DNA of 64,000 nucleotides from Plantactinospora mayteni (GCF_016862935.1 NZ_BONX01000023.1:124001-188000), one strand, 5' to 3'; counted from the first letter of the stretch, positions 44,003 to 53,988 are shown. Notes: a model not told the origin generated them from the letters alone. A program made the numbers and translations.

Positions 44003-44087
44003 CTGCTCCTTCGCCTCCCTCTGCTGGCTGCTGCTCCCGAAATACTCCACCCGGGCCCCCACCCGTCGGCCCGGGTCCCTGCCCGAC

Positions 44088-44855
44088 TCACGTCGTGATC
44101 AACGTGCCGATCGGCTCGCCCGCGACCGCCCGGATGATGGTGTCGTCGCCCTCGGCGCCGAACACCAGCATCGGCAGGCCATTCTCCTCGCAGAGGCTGA
44201 ACGCGGCGGCGTCGGCGACCCGGAGGCCCCGACGCAGCACCTCGGAGAAGGTGATCTTGTCAAGCTTGCTGGCGTCGGGGTCGGTACGCGGATCGGCGGT
44301 GTAGACGCCGTCCACCCCGTTCTTGCTCATCAGCACCACGTCGGCGCGGATCTCCAGGGCCCGCTGCGCGGCGACGGTGTCGGTGGAGAAGTACGGCATG
44401 CCGGCGCCGGCGCCGAAGATCACTACCCGGCCCTTCTCCAGGTGCCGGATGGCCCGCAGCGGGATGTACGGCTCGGCCACCTGGGCCATCGTGATCGCGC
44501 TCTGCACCCGGGTCTCGATCTCCTCCTTCTCCAGGAAGTCCTGGAGCGCGAGGCAGTTCATCACGGTGCCGAGCATGCCCATGTAGTCGGCCCGGGCCCG
44601 GTCCATGCCACGCTTCTGCAACTCCGCGCCACGGAAGAAGTTGCCGCCGCCGACCACCACCGAGACCTGCACACCCCGGCGTACCACGGTTGCGATCTGC
44701 CGCGCGATGGCCTGGACGACGTCCGGATCGACGCCGATCGCCCCACCGCCGAAGACCTCGCCGGAGAGCTTCAGCACCACCCGGCGGGCTCGCCCGGGCG
44801 GCGGTGCCGTCGGATCGTCCGCCGCGAGGGTCCGGTCATTCACAACCTGCGTCAT
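44088..44855 (-). CDS. pyrH: UMP kinase
   Basis: 255 residues. It phosphorylates UMP to [23 protein letters not shown] (phosphate loop), [40 protein letters not shown] and [20 protein letters not shown] are family hallmarks. ATG 44855 with AAGGCGGG upstream is preferred; GTG 44873 would add six residues. An ~30-residue polar N-terminal extension is present. It follows tsf after a 170-bp gap containing alternative hairpins. Confidence 0.96.
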   Translation of the reverse strand: MTQVVNDRTLAADDPTAPPPGRARRVVLKLSGEVFGGGAIGVDPDVVQAIARQIATVVRRGVQVSVVVGGGNFFRGAELQKRGMDRARADYMGMLGTVMNCLALQDFLEKEEIETRVQSAITMAQVAEPYIPLRAIRHLEKGRVVIFGAGAGMPYFSTDTVAAQRALEIRADVVLMSKNGVDGVYTADPRTDPDASKLDKITFSEVLRRGLRVADAAAFSLCEENGLPMLVFGAEGDDTIIRAVAGEPIGTLITT

Positions 44856-44919
44856 CCGACCCGCCTTTCCCACGCCGGTACGCCGGCGCCCAGTTCAGCC
44901 AACCTGCCGCTGCTGACCC

Positions 44920-44971
44920 TACGTGACGAGGAGGCCGCGGTGTCCGTCACGTACACCTGCGGCCTCCCGTC
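44920..44971 (-). terminator. Alternative hairpins between tsf and pyrH
   Basis: Hairpin A: TACGTGACG (44920-44928) with CGTCACGTA (44945-44953). Hairpin B: GACGAGGAGGCCGCGGTGT (44925-44943) with ACACCTGCGGCCTCCCGTC (44953-44971), imperfect. They share bases and cannot form together. On the minus-strand transcript B comes first, followed by A, so this could be a terminator or attenuator after tsf. Confidence 0.5.
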
Positions 44972-45025
44972 CGTGTCGACTCCGCCGTGGGCCCAAGTCG
45001 CGGCGATCCGGGCCCACGGTAGCGG

Positions 45026-45856
45026 TCAGGCCTGGCCGACCTCGAACCGGACGAACCGGGTCACCTCGATGCCGGCCCCGGCCAGCACCTGCTTGACCGA
45101 CTTCTTGTTGTCGGCGACCGACGCCTGCTCGATCAGGACGTAGTCCTTGAAGAACGCGTTGACCCGACCCTCGATGATCTTCGGCAGGGCGGCCTCGGGC
45201 TTGCCCTCCTCGCGGGCGGTCTGCTCGGCGATGCGCCGCTCCGACGCGACGGTCTCGGCCGGCACCTCGTCCCGGGTCAGGTACTTCGGGCGCATCGCGG
45301 CGATCTGCATGGCGACACCGCGCGCGTCGGCGTCGGCCGCCTCGTCGGCCTTGCCCGCGTACTCCACCAGCACGCCGACCTGCGGCGGCAGGTCCTGCGC
45401 CTTGCGGTGCAGGTAGACCGCGACGGTCCCGTCCACCGCGGCGAAGCGGTTGAGCACCAGCTTCTCGCCGATCTTGGCGGACTGCTCCTGTACGGCGTCG
45501 GCGACGGTCCGGCCGTCGGGCAGCGTGCTGCCGAGCAGACCCTCGGCGTCGACGACCCCGGCCTGCGCGCCGTGCTCCACCAGGAGCTGCGCGAACGCGA
45601 CGAAGTCGGCGTTCTTGGCGACGAAGTCCGTTTCGCAGTTGAGTTCGAGCAGTGCCTTGCCGGAGTGCGCCACCAGACCATTGGCGGCGGTCCGGCCGGC
45701 CCGCTTGCCGACGTCCTTGACGCCCTGGACGCGCAGGACCTCGACAGCCTTGTCGAAGTCGCCCTCGGCCTCGATGAGGGCCTTCTTGCAGTCCATCATG
45801 CCGGCGCCGGTGAGGTCCCGGAGCTTCTTGACGTCCGCGGCGGTGAAGTTGGACAT
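45026..45856 (-). CDS. tsf: Elongation factor Ts
   Basis: 276 residues. It exchanges GDP on EF-Tu. The start [20 protein letters not shown] and [19 protein letters not shown] form the UBA-like N-domain. The TDFV motif is in [20 protein letters not shown]. The C-terminal region [20 protein letters not shown] is typical. It follows rpsB by 155 bp, the standard rpsB-tsf pair. Confidence 0.97.
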   Translation of the reverse strand: MSNFTAADVKKLRDLTGAGMMDCKKALIEAEGDFDKAVEVLRVQGVKDVGKRAGRTAANGLVAHSGKALLELNCETDFVAKNADFVAFAQLLVEHGAQAGVVDAEGLLGSTLPDGRTVADAVQEQSAKIGEKLVLNRFAAVDGTVAVYLHRKAQDLPPQVGVLVEYAGKADEAADADARGVAMQIAAMRPKYLTRDEVPAETVASERRIAEQTAREEGKPEAALPKIIEGRVNAFFKDYVLIEQASVADNKKSVKQVLAGAGIEVTRFVRFEVGQA

Positions 45857-45969
45857 GACTCTCTCTTCGGTGTGTAACGCGGCTGATTCGTGGTCTTCTG
45901 CGGATTACCCGGATGGTCTTGTACGGCTTACCCGGATCGGGATCCGCCGTGCCTCGTACCCGATCGGGG

Positions 45970-45997
45970 TCCGCCGGCCGGACGATCAGCCGGCGGA
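45970..45997 (-). promoter_or_regulatory. Hairpin between rpsB and tsf
   Basis: TCCGCCGGC pairs with GCCGGCGGA around a ten-base loop, 14 bases after the rpsB stop. It could be an intercistronic attenuator or RNA-processing site. Confidence 0.35.
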
Positions 45998-46011
45998 ACC
46001 CGAAACGAAGG

Positions 46012-46887
46012 TCACTCGGCGGCGACGCCCGCCGGCTCGCCGGCCTTCTGCTCCGCCTCGCCGGCCGCCTTCTGCTCCGCCTCGCCGGTCGCCTTCTTCT
46101 CGTTGTCCTCGATCAGCTCGCGCTCCCACTCGGCGAGCGGCTCGTCGGCACCGACCACACCCGGCTCCGGCTTCTCGTCGGTGCCGCGGCGCTTGCCGGA
46201 ACGGGCGATCAGACCGTCGCCGACGGCCGCCGCGATGACCTTGGTCAGCAGCTCGGCGGAGCGGATCGCGTCGTCGTTACCCGGGATCGGGAAGTCGACC
46301 TCGTCCGGGTCGCAGTTGGTGTCGAGCACGGCGATCACCGGGATGCCCAGCTTGCGGGCCTCGTCGACGGCGATGTGCTCCTTCTTGGTGTCGACCACCC
46401 AGATCGCGGCGGGGACCTTCTGCATGTCCCGCAGGCCACCGAGGGTGCGGGTCAGCTTGTCCTTCTCGCGGGAGAGCTGGAGGGTCTCCTTCTTGGTGTA
46501 GCCCTGCGCGGTGCCCGACAGGTCGCCGAGGGCCTCGAGCTCCTTCATCCGCTGGAGCCGCTTGTAGACCGTCTGGAAGTTGGTCAGCATGCCGCCGAGC
46601 CAGCGGTGGTTGACGTACGGCTGGCCGACCCGGGTCGCCTGCTCGGCGATCGCCTCCTGGGCCTGCTTCTTGGTGCCAACGAAGAGGATGCTGCCACCCT
46701 CGGCGACGGTCCCGCGCACGAATTCGAAGGCCTTCTCGATGTAGTCGAGGGTCTGCCGCAGGTCGATGATGTAGATGCCGTTGCGCTCGGTGAAGATGAA
46801 GCGCTTCATCTTCGGGTTCCAGCGCCGGGTCTGGTGCCCGAAGTGGACACCGCTCTCCAGCAGCTGGCGCATGGTCACTACGGCCAT
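46012..46887 (-). CDS. rpsB: 30S ribosomal protein S2
   Basis: 291 residues. [20 protein letters not shown] is followed by [20 protein letters not shown], then [14 protein letters not shown] and [20 protein letters not shown], all canonical S2. The C-terminal ~50 residues are an acidic/Ala extension with the repeat GEAEQKA, common in actinobacteria. First gene of the rpsB-tsf-pyrH-frr-cdsA series. Confidence 0.97.
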   Translation of the reverse strand: MAVVTMRQLLESGVHFGHQTRRWNPKMKRFIFTERNGIYIIDLRQTLDYIEKAFEFVRGTVAEGGSILFVGTKKQAQEAIAEQATRVGQPYVNHRWLGGMLTNFQTVYKRLQRMKELEALGDLSGTAQGYTKKETLQLSREKDKLTRTLGGLRDMQKVPAAIWVVDTKKEHIAVDEARKLGIPVIAVLDTNCDPDEVDFPIPGNDDAIRSAELLTKVIAAAVGDGLIARSGKRRGTDEKPEPGVVGADEPLAEWERELIEDNEKKATGEAEQKAAGEAEQKAGEPAGVAAE

Positions 46888-47357
46888 GGTGGGGTGCTCC
46901 TTAGTTGTCCCTGGTTGTCACGCCGGGCCGGCGGCCTGGCGTCCTGGCGCCTGGTCGCCGGCCATGGCGGACCCGATCGGAATCGGGACCAGGGGGCCGT
47001 CGCCCCACGGACGGACCGTGGGGAGGGCACGCGAGGTCGACCGCACGGGGCGGTCGCCAATCGCCAAGTGTACGCCCCGCCGTACCCAGCAGCACACAAA
47101 CCCCCACCCACCACCGCTCACCGGCGGATCCGGTCCAACCCGGCCGCCGAACCCCGTGGGCAGTGCCCGGTTTCGGGGCGTCCCGGCCCGGCCGGTCCGG
47201 TCGTCACCCTCCGGACCGGCCGGGCCGCCAGTCCCGTCCCGCGCCCCCGTTCGGGGTACCTCCGGTCGCCGTCACCCCGACCGGCCGTCGCCCTGAACTG
47301 CCGTCGCCCCTGCACTGCCGTCACCCGGCGCCCGGACAGCGGCCGACGGGCGGCCCG
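46888..47357. other. rpsB upstream region with leader hairpins
   Basis: No gene. On the minus strand a TACACT -10-like hexamer (47072-47067) would start a ~170-base leader. The leader contains the hairpin CCCCACGG-acgga-CCGTGGGG (47003-47023) and a CCCGAT/ATCGGG pair near 46971-46986. The leader may serve S2 autoregulation (inference). Confidence 0.4.
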
Positions 47358-48875
47358 TCAGCCGGCGGCGAGTGCCGCCGCGACGAAGAGCACGAGGCCG
47401 ACGGTGAGATACCCGGTCGGTGGGCGAAGCCAGGCCCGACCCGGATCGGCCAGGGCTGCGGCGCTGGTGACGAGGCCGTACAGACCGGCGGCGAAGATCG
47501 GCAACCCCAGCACCAGGAAGATCCCGGAGAGTACCGCCGACGGCAGGACCGGATCGCCGAGCGCACCGTCGAGAAGCAGGCGTACCGCCGGCACCTCGAA
47601 GATCACCGCGAGCACCGCCAGGACCACGGCCAGGACGGGCCGGCGGGTCCGGTACACGCCGTCACCGGCCGGCAGGCCGAGTCCACCGGGCAGACCCGGC
47701 GCCGGGTGGCCCGGCGCTCCCGGGGCGGTCGGCCGGTGCGGCGTCGCGTGGTCGATCGGCTCGCTGTGCTGGCTCGCCAGGCCGGCACCGATCGGTACGC
47801 CGCCCGCGCCGGCTCGCCGATCGACCTGCGGCACCAGGTTGGTCGGCTGGTCCAGCACGCCGGCCTGGTCGAAGCCGTGCCCCGGCTGGCCGGGGTCGTC
47901 CCGACGGCCCGGCAGGCCGGAATCGCCGGCACTGCCCGGCTGGACCGGGTCGCCGCCACGGCCCGGCTGGACCGGGTCGCCGCCACGGCCTGGCAGGCCG
48001 GAGTCGCCGCCACGGCCCGGCTGCACGATCGGGTACCCGCTCAGCGGCGACCGGCTCGGGTCAGCCGTCATGGACGAGCGCCCCGGATCGGCGGACCCGG
48101 CAGCCGACCGTCCCTGATCGGCGAACGCGGCAGCCGACTGACCCGGATCGGCGGACCCGGCAGTCGGCCGACCCGGTTCGGTGAACGCGGCAGCCGAGTG
48201 ACCCGGTTCGGCCGGTGCGACGCCGTGCCGCCCGGCACCCCAGCCCTCCTCCGGCGCGGGTGGGCCGGCATCGTGTCGCCCGGCGACCCGCCCCTCGTCC
48301 GGGGTGGCGGGAACGGTCTCGTGCCCCGTCCCGACGGGAATGCGGCTCGTGGTGTCCGGGGACTGGATGCGAGCGGTGACGTCGGCGGCGCCGGATGCCG
48401 TGTCGCCGACCTGCCCGATCGGGCCCGCCGCCCATGGGCTGGGCGAATGCCCGGAACCGGCCCCGATCGGGGCGGCGCCGAAGCTCGGCAACGGCACCTC
48501 CAGGGAGGACCGGGCCGGATCAGAGGCGACGGTCGGCACGAAGCCGGGGAAACCCCGCAAGTCGGATCCGGGGGTCGCGCCGGAGCCGCCGTCCAAAGGG
48601 TTCCCGCCACGCGGGTCCGGCACCTGGTACTGGTCCGGTCCGGCTGCGCCGTACCGGGTCGGATCGGCGTACCGCTCGGTGCCGGCCTCGAAGGGCTGGC
48701 CGTACCGGCCGTCCGGCGCTGGACCGCCGCGCGGGGTCGACGCGGCCGACTGCTCCGTACCGGGGTGCCGGTCCTCGCCGACGCCGGGCCATCGCTGGTC
48801 GGGATAGCCACGGCCGTCGGACCGCCAGCCGGGCGCCTGTTCTTCCGGGAAGTTGCGTTGCTGCTCCACGGCCAC
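47358..48875 (-). CDS. Membrane protein with ~400-residue low-complexity N-terminal region
   Basis: 505 residues. Residues 1-400 are Gly/Pro/Asp/Gln-rich with repeats such as [19 protein letters not shown] and [17 protein letters not shown], with no predicted fold. Residues ~410-505 contain four membrane helices ([70 protein letters not shown]). A cytoplasmic disordered domain tethered to a small membrane anchor is implied. I recognise no family. It starts with GTG 48875 and is transcribed toward rpsB, 470 bp away. The high-GC frame bias supports coding. Confidence 0.7.
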   Translation of the reverse strand: MAVEQQRNFPEEQAPGWRSDGRGYPDQRWPGVGEDRHPGTEQSAASTPRGGPAPDGRYGQPFEAGTERYADPTRYGAAGPDQYQVPDPRGGNPLDGGSGATPGSDLRGFPGFVPTVASDPARSSLEVPLPSFGAAPIGAGSGHSPSPWAAGPIGQVGDTASGAADVTARIQSPDTTSRIPVGTGHETVPATPDEGRVAGRHDAGPPAPEEGWGAGRHGVAPAEPGHSAAAFTEPGRPTAGSADPGQSAAAFADQGRSAAGSADPGRSSMTADPSRSPLSGYPIVQPGRGGDSGLPGRGGDPVQPGRGGDPVQPGSAGDSGLPGRRDDPGQPGHGFDQAGVLDQPTNLVPQVDRRAGAGGVPIGAGLASQHSEPIDHATPHRPTAPGAPGHPAPGLPGGLGLPAGDGVYRTRRPVLAVVLAVLAVIFEVPAVRLLLDGALGDPVLPSAVLSGIFLVLGLPIFAAGLYGLVTSAAALADPGRAWLRPPTGYLTVGLVLFVAAALAAG

Positions 48876-49271
48876 GCACCGTATGTGACCTGCCCGGCTA
48901 CCCGCCAGTTGACCGCACCACCGTCGGTCGTCGGTGAGGTGCCCGTCACTGGGTCACGCCCCTCCCACACGTCGGCCGAGGCCCCGGCGGGACCGGCGTC
49001 GCCGCCCCGGCCCGGACGGCCGGCGTCCCGTCCCGGGTGACCAGCGTCCCGGTCCAGACGACCAACGTCCCGGCCGAACGGGCGGCGTCACGTCCTGGAT
49101 ACGGGTGATCCGGCTGGGTGCGGGTGATCCGGCCTCGGGGCGGCCTGTGGCCGGAGTGGCTCTTATAGCAGCCGAAGTGCTTGATCGTCCGACCGTCCAC
49201 AGCACCCCCGATATCCACAGCCGGGCACGTCGAGGGTTGTCCCGCGCGCCGGCCGGGGCCAGGGTCCAGCC
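48876..49271. other. Intergenic region upstream of yraN with TCCACAG elements
   Basis: No gene. Short direct repeats (GACCAGCGTCCCGG-like near 49040; GGGTGATCCGGC twice near 49110-49130). At 49179-49220 lie GCTTGATCGTCCG, GTCCACAG and ATATCCACAG, DnaA-box-like sequences that recur before yifB. TTATAG at 49163 could be a -10. Confidence 0.45.
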
Positions 49272-49631
49272 ATGACAGCGGCGAGACAGGCGGTCGGGGC
49301 GTACGGGGAGCGGTGTGCCGTACGGCACCTGACCGAAGCGGGGCTGCGGGTGGTGGCCCGCAACTGGCGGTGTACCGGCGGCGAGATCGACATCATCGCC
49401 TGGGAGGGCGACGTCCTCGCCTTCTGCGAGGTCAAGACCCGGCGGGGCGACACGTTCGGCACCCCGGCCGAGGCGGTGGTGGGCGACAAGGCGCGCCGGC
49501 TGCGCCAGTTGGCCATCGAGTGGTTACGGACCAGCGGGGCACATCCGGAGCAGATCCGGTTCGACGTCGTCGAGGTGTACCCGGCGCGCAGCGGCCCTGC
49601 CCGGGTCGAGCACCTGCGAGCGGCGTTCTGA
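49272..49631 (+). CDS. UPF0102 (YraN) nuclease-like protein
   Basis: 119 residues. AVGAYGERCAVRHLTEAGLR, then NWRCTGGEIDIIAWEGDVLA and FCEVKTRRGDTFGTPAEAV carry the endonuclease-like E-x-D ... E-x-K core of the YraN family (GEID and EVK). The family is restriction-endonuclease-like with no settled role. It normally sits directly before yifB and dprA; here a decayed gene separates it from yifB. Confidence 0.92.
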   Translation: MTAARQAVGAYGERCAVRHLTEAGLRVVARNWRCTGGEIDIIAWEGDVLAFCEVKTRRGDTFGTPAEAVVGDKARRLRQLAIEWLRTSGAHPEQIRFDVVEVYPARSGPARVEHLRAAF

Positions 49632-49649
49632 GTACGACGATCTCTTGTT

Positions 49650-50380
49650 GCCAGAAATGGCAACCAGAAGCGACCCGTCCGCATACCCTCACCCGGGTCC
49701 CGCCCGACATCGGCGGGCAACTGCCCGGGTGGGACGAGCTACGCGAGCAGGTCGCGGCCGTCCCGTCCCGGGGCGCGGCGGCGCATCTGGACGGCGCCCG
49801 GATCTGGGAGGCGCAGACCTACCACCGCCGCCCGTTCGCGGAGATCGCCGGCCTGTTCGACACGGTCTAACCTCGCTCTGCAAGGCCCTGCTCGGCATCC
49901 GGGGCGCCGTTCTCGCCGCCGACGCCGCGACCAGCGCGGAGGCGGCGCTGTGCCGGAGCCGGCTGGGCGGAGCGATCCACGATGCCTGGCCACTGGCGCT
50001 GGCCGGACCTGCCGGCCTGGACAACCTGCTGCCCCGGATGCCGGCGTTCCGGGAGCACGCGATCGCGATCGCCGATGCGATCAACACCGATGGTGTGGCG
50101 CTGGTCCGGCCCGATCCGCCGCAGATGCCACTCTTCCACGTCCACCTCCCCGCCTCGCGGCGGGACGTCGAACGGGCCGGCGAGGCGATGCTCGCCGAGC
50201 CTGGCGTCAAACTCTTTCCCCGGGTGTTCTCCGCCTCTTTCCCCGGGTTCTCCGCGCTGGACCCGCGACGGTGCGGCTTCGAGGTCACGGTGGGCGAGCA
50301 GGCCGTGGCGTACCTCCCCGGCCGAGGTCGTCGCGCTCCTGCACGGACTCCTCGACCGGGTCCAGCCCTGGACCGATGGT
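49650..50380 (+). pseudogene. Decayed threonine aldolase / beta-eliminating lyase gene
   Basis: Three consecutive frames spell parts of one PLP enzyme. Frame 1 (to TAA at 49870) gives QLPGWDELREQVAAVPSRGA, then AAHLDGARIWEAQTYHRRPF and AEIAGLFDTV, the aldolase segment with the PLP-binding Asp in HLDGAR. Frame 2 continues LCKALLGIRGAVLAADAATS with the expected Lys position (K in LCKALLG) and LCRSRLGGAIHDAWPLALAG ... LFPRVFSASFPGFSALDPRR. Frame 3 ends PAEVVALLHGLLDRVQPWTD. The N-terminal third is missing and at least two frameshifts are present (near 49870 and 50315), so it is not functional. Confidence 0.75.
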
Positions 50381-50926
50381 CGACACCAGGTCGCAAAGCC
50401 CGAACCACGCCCGGCAAACCCCGGAGCTGACCGGCTGGACCGGTCGACCGGTTCGGCGCCGGCCTCTCCTGCATCGCGCCGCAGGCCGGGAGAGTGCGCG
50501 TCCGGGTCGACGCAGGGCACTCCGTCCCAGGCGACGGCGAAGACCCGCCCCGGGGCTGTCGGCCGGCGCCGTACCCGAGCGGGCACGCAAGCGCCGCGAA
50601 CGAGGGGTGGTCCCCGCACCACGGTCGACGTGACCTCGGCCGAGATGGGCCAGGGGATGCTGGCGGTTCATCCTGGTCGACTCCGACACCTGGCTGGGCG
50701 GTCCGCCGGCCCGGGACTTCCTGTCGACGGTTCCCGGACTGACCGTACGCGCAGGTCGACGGGGCAGGGTCGACGGGCGCATAGCACAGTCACCGCTTGA
50801 TCGTCCGGACATCCACAGGGGCCTCGGTTGTCCACAGGCCACTCCGCCGGGACCTCCCATCGAATCCGGTCCGGGCACCGTCGAATCCATGCCGATACCG
50901 CGAGACAGCTCCACCGGGCTCCACCG
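50381..50926. other. Gap between aldolase relic and yifB
   Basis: No intact gene. A plus-strand stretch near 50665-50750 reads FILVDSDTWLGGPPARDFLS and may be another gene scrap; I do not recognise it. At 50795-50838 lie GCTTGATCGTCCG, ATCCACAGG and TTGTCCACAGG, the second copy of the element found before yraN. Confidence 0.4.
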
Positions 50927-52447
50927 ATGAGTTACGCCAGAGTGCTCTGCGTGGGACTGGTCGGGGTGACCGGGCACGTCGTCGAGGTCGAGGCCGACCT
51001 GGCCACCGGTCTGCCCACCGTCGTGCTGTCCGGACTGCCCGACACCGCACTCAACGAGGCCCGAGACCGGGTACGCGCCGCGATCGTCAACTCCGGCCAG
51101 CGCTGGCCGAACCGCCGGATCACCGTCAACCTGCTGCCGGCAACGCTGCCGAAGCACGGTTCGGCGTTCGACCTCGCCATCGCGGCGGCGCTGCTCGGCG
51201 GTTCGGGCGAGATGCCACTCGCCCCGCTCGACCAGGTCGCCGTCCTCGGCGAGTTGGGGCTCGACGGGACGGTCCGACCGGTCCGGGGCGTACTGCCGAT
51301 GGTCGCGGCGGCGGCCCTGGCCGGCATCACCCGGGTGGTCGTACCACTGGACAACGCTGCCGAGGCGTCGGTCGTACCAGGGGTACGGGTCCGGGCGGTC
51401 GACACCCTGCACCGGCTGGTGGCCTTCATCCGGGACGGTGCGCCGCTGCTCGATCCGCCGTCCCCGCCGGCGGTGCCACCCCGCCCCGGGCCCGATCTCG
51501 CCGACGTCGCCGGGCAGGGTCTCGGGCGACGTGCCCTGGAGGTGGCCGCGGCCGGTGGGCACCACCTGGCCCTGCTCGGCCCGCCCGGGGCTGGCAAGAC
51601 GATGCTGGCCGAGCGCCTGCCCTCGATCCTGCCCGAGTTGGACGACGAGGCCGCCCTGGAAGTGACCGCGCTGCACTCGATCGCCGGCCTGCTGCCGCCG
51701 GACGGGCAACTGCTGCGCCGACCGCCGTTCCAGGCCCCGCACCACACGGCGACGGTCGCCTCGCTGGTCGGCGGCGGATCGGGGCTGGCCCGGCCCGGCG
51801 CCGTGTCGTTGGCCCATCGTGGGGTGCTATTTCTCGACGAGGCTCCCGAATATGCCCGGGGCGCGCTGGAGGCGCTGCGCCAACCGCTGGAGAGCGGCCG
51901 GATCGTGCTGACCCGAGCCCGGGGCGGCACGGAATATCCCGCCCGGGTCCAACTGGTGGTGGCGGCCAACCCGTGCCCCTGTGCGAAACCCTCCGGCGAC
52001 ATCTCGTGCGAGTGCACGCCACTAGCCCGCCGCCGCTACCTCGGTCGGCTCTCCGGCCCGCTGCTGGACCGGCTGGACGTGCAGGTGACGGTGAGCCCAC
52101 TACGTGCGGCGGAACTGATGGCCGCCGAGCAGACCATCGAGTCGTCCGCCGTGGTCGCCGAACGGGTCGGCAAAGCTCGGGCCGCCGCCGCTGCCCGGTG
52201 GGCCGTCGGCGGTTGGCGGGTCAACGCCGAGGTGCCGGGGCCGCAGCTGCGCCATCCCCGGTGGCGATTGCCGGCAAACGACACGTACGCGCTGCGTCGG
52301 CTGCTGGACAGCGGCGCGCTCTCCGCCCGTGGCTTCGACCGGGTGATCCGGCTGGCCTGGAGCATCGCCGACCTTGACGGTCGGCAACGTCCCGATGCCG
52401 GTGACGTGCACGAAGCGACCCAACTTCGTACCGGGAGCATCACATGA
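50927..52447 (+). CDS. YifB-family Mg-chelatase-like AAA+ ATPase (ComM homologue)
   Basis: 506 residues. The N-terminal Lon-protease-like fold (GLVGVTGHVVEVEADLATGL, PTVVLSGLPDTALNEARDRV) is followed by an AAA+ core: Walker A HLALLGPPGAGKTMLAERLP, FQAPHHTATVASLVGGGSG, Walker B HRGVLFLDEAPEYARGALEA, and a four-cysteine insertion CPCAKPSGDISCEC. The C-terminal lid/helical domain follows. The ComM relative in Gram-negatives is a branch-migration helicase in transformation. Its stop overlaps dprA (ATGA), linking it to DNA uptake/recombination. Confidence 0.93.
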   Translation: MSYARVLCVGLVGVTGHVVEVEADLATGLPTVVLSGLPDTALNEARDRVRAAIVNSGQRWPNRRITVNLLPATLPKHGSAFDLAIAAALLGGSGEMPLAPLDQVAVLGELGLDGTVRPVRGVLPMVAAAALAGITRVVVPLDNAAEASVVPGVRVRAVDTLHRLVAFIRDGAPLLDPPSPPAVPPRPGPDLADVAGQGLGRRALEVAAAGGHHLALLGPPGAGKTMLAERLPSILPELDDEAALEVTALHSIAGLLPPDGQLLRRPPFQAPHHTATVASLVGGGSGLARPGAVSLAHRGVLFLDEAPEYARGALEALRQPLESGRIVLTRARGGTEYPARVQLVVAANPCPCAKPSGDISCECTPLARRRYLGRLSGPLLDRLDVQVTVSPLRAAELMAAEQTIESSAVVAERVGKARAAAAARWAVGGWRVNAEVPGPQLRHPRWRLPANDTYALRRLLDSGALSARGFDRVIRLAWSIADLDGRQRPDAGDVHEATQLRTGSIT

Positions 52448-53790
52448 CCAGACCAGCACGCCCCGCTCCGGCCGCGCCGAGCCGCGATCCCGAGCCACCG
52501 CTCGATCCGGTGCGACCACCGCACCCCAGCTCGGATCCGGAGACCGAGCCGTCGAGCGATCCGATTCCGGAGCTGGACGGGACGGTGGCGATGGACGAGG
52601 ACCGGCTGGCACGTATCGCTCTGACCTGGCTCTTCGAGCCCGGTACCCGGGCGGTGTTCCGCCTGGTGCGGCAGGTCGGAGCGGTCGGGGCACTGCGCCG
52701 ACTGCTCGCCGGGAAGGTCCCGGACCAGCGGCTGCGGGCAACGGTCGAGTCCCGGCTGGCCGCCGGAGACCCGTGGCAGGTCGCGCTCACCGCCGCCGAG
52801 CAGACCGAGCGGCTCGGCGCGCGCCTGGTGACTCCCGCCGACCCGGAGTGGCCGACCCGGCTGCTGAGCCTCGACAAGCTCAGCCTGCCCGGTGCCGATC
52901 GCAGGGTCGACCAGGAGACGGCACCACCGCTCTGCTTCTGGGTACGCGGTGCCTGGTCGCTCGGCGAGGCGCTGCAACGGTCGGTGGCGGTGGTCGGGTC
53001 CCGGGCCGCCACGCCGTACGGGCTGCACGTCGCCACCGAGATCGCCTTCGGTCTGGCCGAGCGGGGCTGGGCCGTCGTCTCCGGTGGCGCGTTCGGCATC
53101 GACGCGGCGGCGCACCGGGGCGCCCTGAACGCCGGTGGCCTGACCGTGGCGGTCCTCGCCTGCGGTGTCGACCGGCCATATCCGATGGGCAACACCGCGC
53201 TCTTCGACCGGATCGCCGATGTCGGCCTGCTGGTCAGTGAGTGGCCGCCCGGGGCCGAGCCGCTGCGGCCACGGTTCCTGATCCGTAACCGGGTGATCGC
53301 CGCCGCGACCGCCGGCACCCTGGTGGTCGAGGCGGCGGCCCGCAGCGGTGCCACCCAGACGCTGCGCCGGGCGATCGCGATGGAGCGACCGTCGATGGTG
53401 GTGCCCGGGCCGGTCACCTCCGCGATGTCGGTCGGGGCACACGAACTGCTCCGTGAATATCCCGAGGCACGACTGGTCACCGGCGTGCCGCACATCCTCG
53501 AGGAGGTGGGACGGATCGGTGCCGACCTCGCTCCGCCGGTTCGTGGTCCCGACCGCCCGCAGGATGCGCTCGACGACGAGTCCGCGCTGATCCTGGAGTC
53601 GGTTCCCCGACGCGGCCCGCTCGGTCCGGACGTCCTCGCCGCGCGGACCGGCCTCGACCTGCGTACCGCTCTGCGCAAGCTCTCCCTGCTGGAGCAGTTG
53701 GGTCTGGTGCTCCGCCGGGACGGGGGATACACCCTCGCTCCGGCGGCTACCCGACCCGGCCGCGCTCCGTCCGGTCAGCCCGTCCGGTGA
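52444..53790 (+). CDS. dprA: DNA processing protein DprA
   Basis: 448 residues. A Pro/Asp-rich N-terminus of ~45 residues is followed by a helical domain. The Rossmann domain follows: VAVVGSRAATPYGLHVATEI, WAVVSGGAFGIDAAAHRGAL, LACGVDRPYPMGNTALFDRI, LVSEWPPGAEPLRPRFLIRN and RNRVIAAATAGTLVVEAAAR. A C-terminal winged helix at ~370-440 is also present. DprA loads RecA on single-stranded DNA. Coupled to yifB. Confidence 0.95.
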   Translation: MTRPARPAPAAPSRDPEPPLDPVRPPHPSSDPETEPSSDPIPELDGTVAMDEDRLARIALTWLFEPGTRAVFRLVRQVGAVGALRRLLAGKVPDQRLRATVESRLAAGDPWQVALTAAEQTERLGARLVTPADPEWPTRLLSLDKLSLPGADRRVDQETAPPLCFWVRGAWSLGEALQRSVAVVGSRAATPYGLHVATEIAFGLAERGWAVVSGGAFGIDAAAHRGALNAGGLTVAVLACGVDRPYPMGNTALFDRIADVGLLVSEWPPGAEPLRPRFLIRNRVIAAATAGTLVVEAAARSGATQTLRRAIAMERPSMVVPGPVTSAMSVGAHELLREYPEARLVTGVPHILEEVGRIGADLAPPVRGPDRPQDALDDESALILESVPRRGPLGPDVLAARTGLDLRTALRKLSLLEQLGLVLRRDGGYTLAPAATRPGRAPSGQPVR

Positions 53791-53801
53791 ACAGGGCTGC
53801 C

Positions 53802-53988
53802 GGCGTGTGCGTCCACCAGCCCCGACCGGCGAGACGTGCCCGGCCAAGGGCGTGTGCGACCACGAGCCCGACCGGCAAGGCGTGACCGGCCGAGGGCGTG
53901 TGCGACCACGAGCCCCGGACCGGCGAGACGTGCCCGGCCGAGGGCGTGTGCGAGCGCGAGCCCGAGCGGCAAGACGTGCCCAGCCAGG
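53802..53988. repeat. Four ~47-bp tandem repeats between dprA and xerC
   Basis: Units start with GGCGTGTGCG at 53802, 53849, 53895 and 53943 (47, 46, 48 and ~46 bp). They differ by substitutions and small indels. No intact gene lies in 53791-54174. Confidence 0.8.

Noticed and set aside
46905-49040. 711-codon plus-strand frame opposite the membrane protein and rpsB leader
   Set aside because: Composition is Arg/Pro/Gly noise with no motif and it crosses a clear gene end and leader on the other strand.
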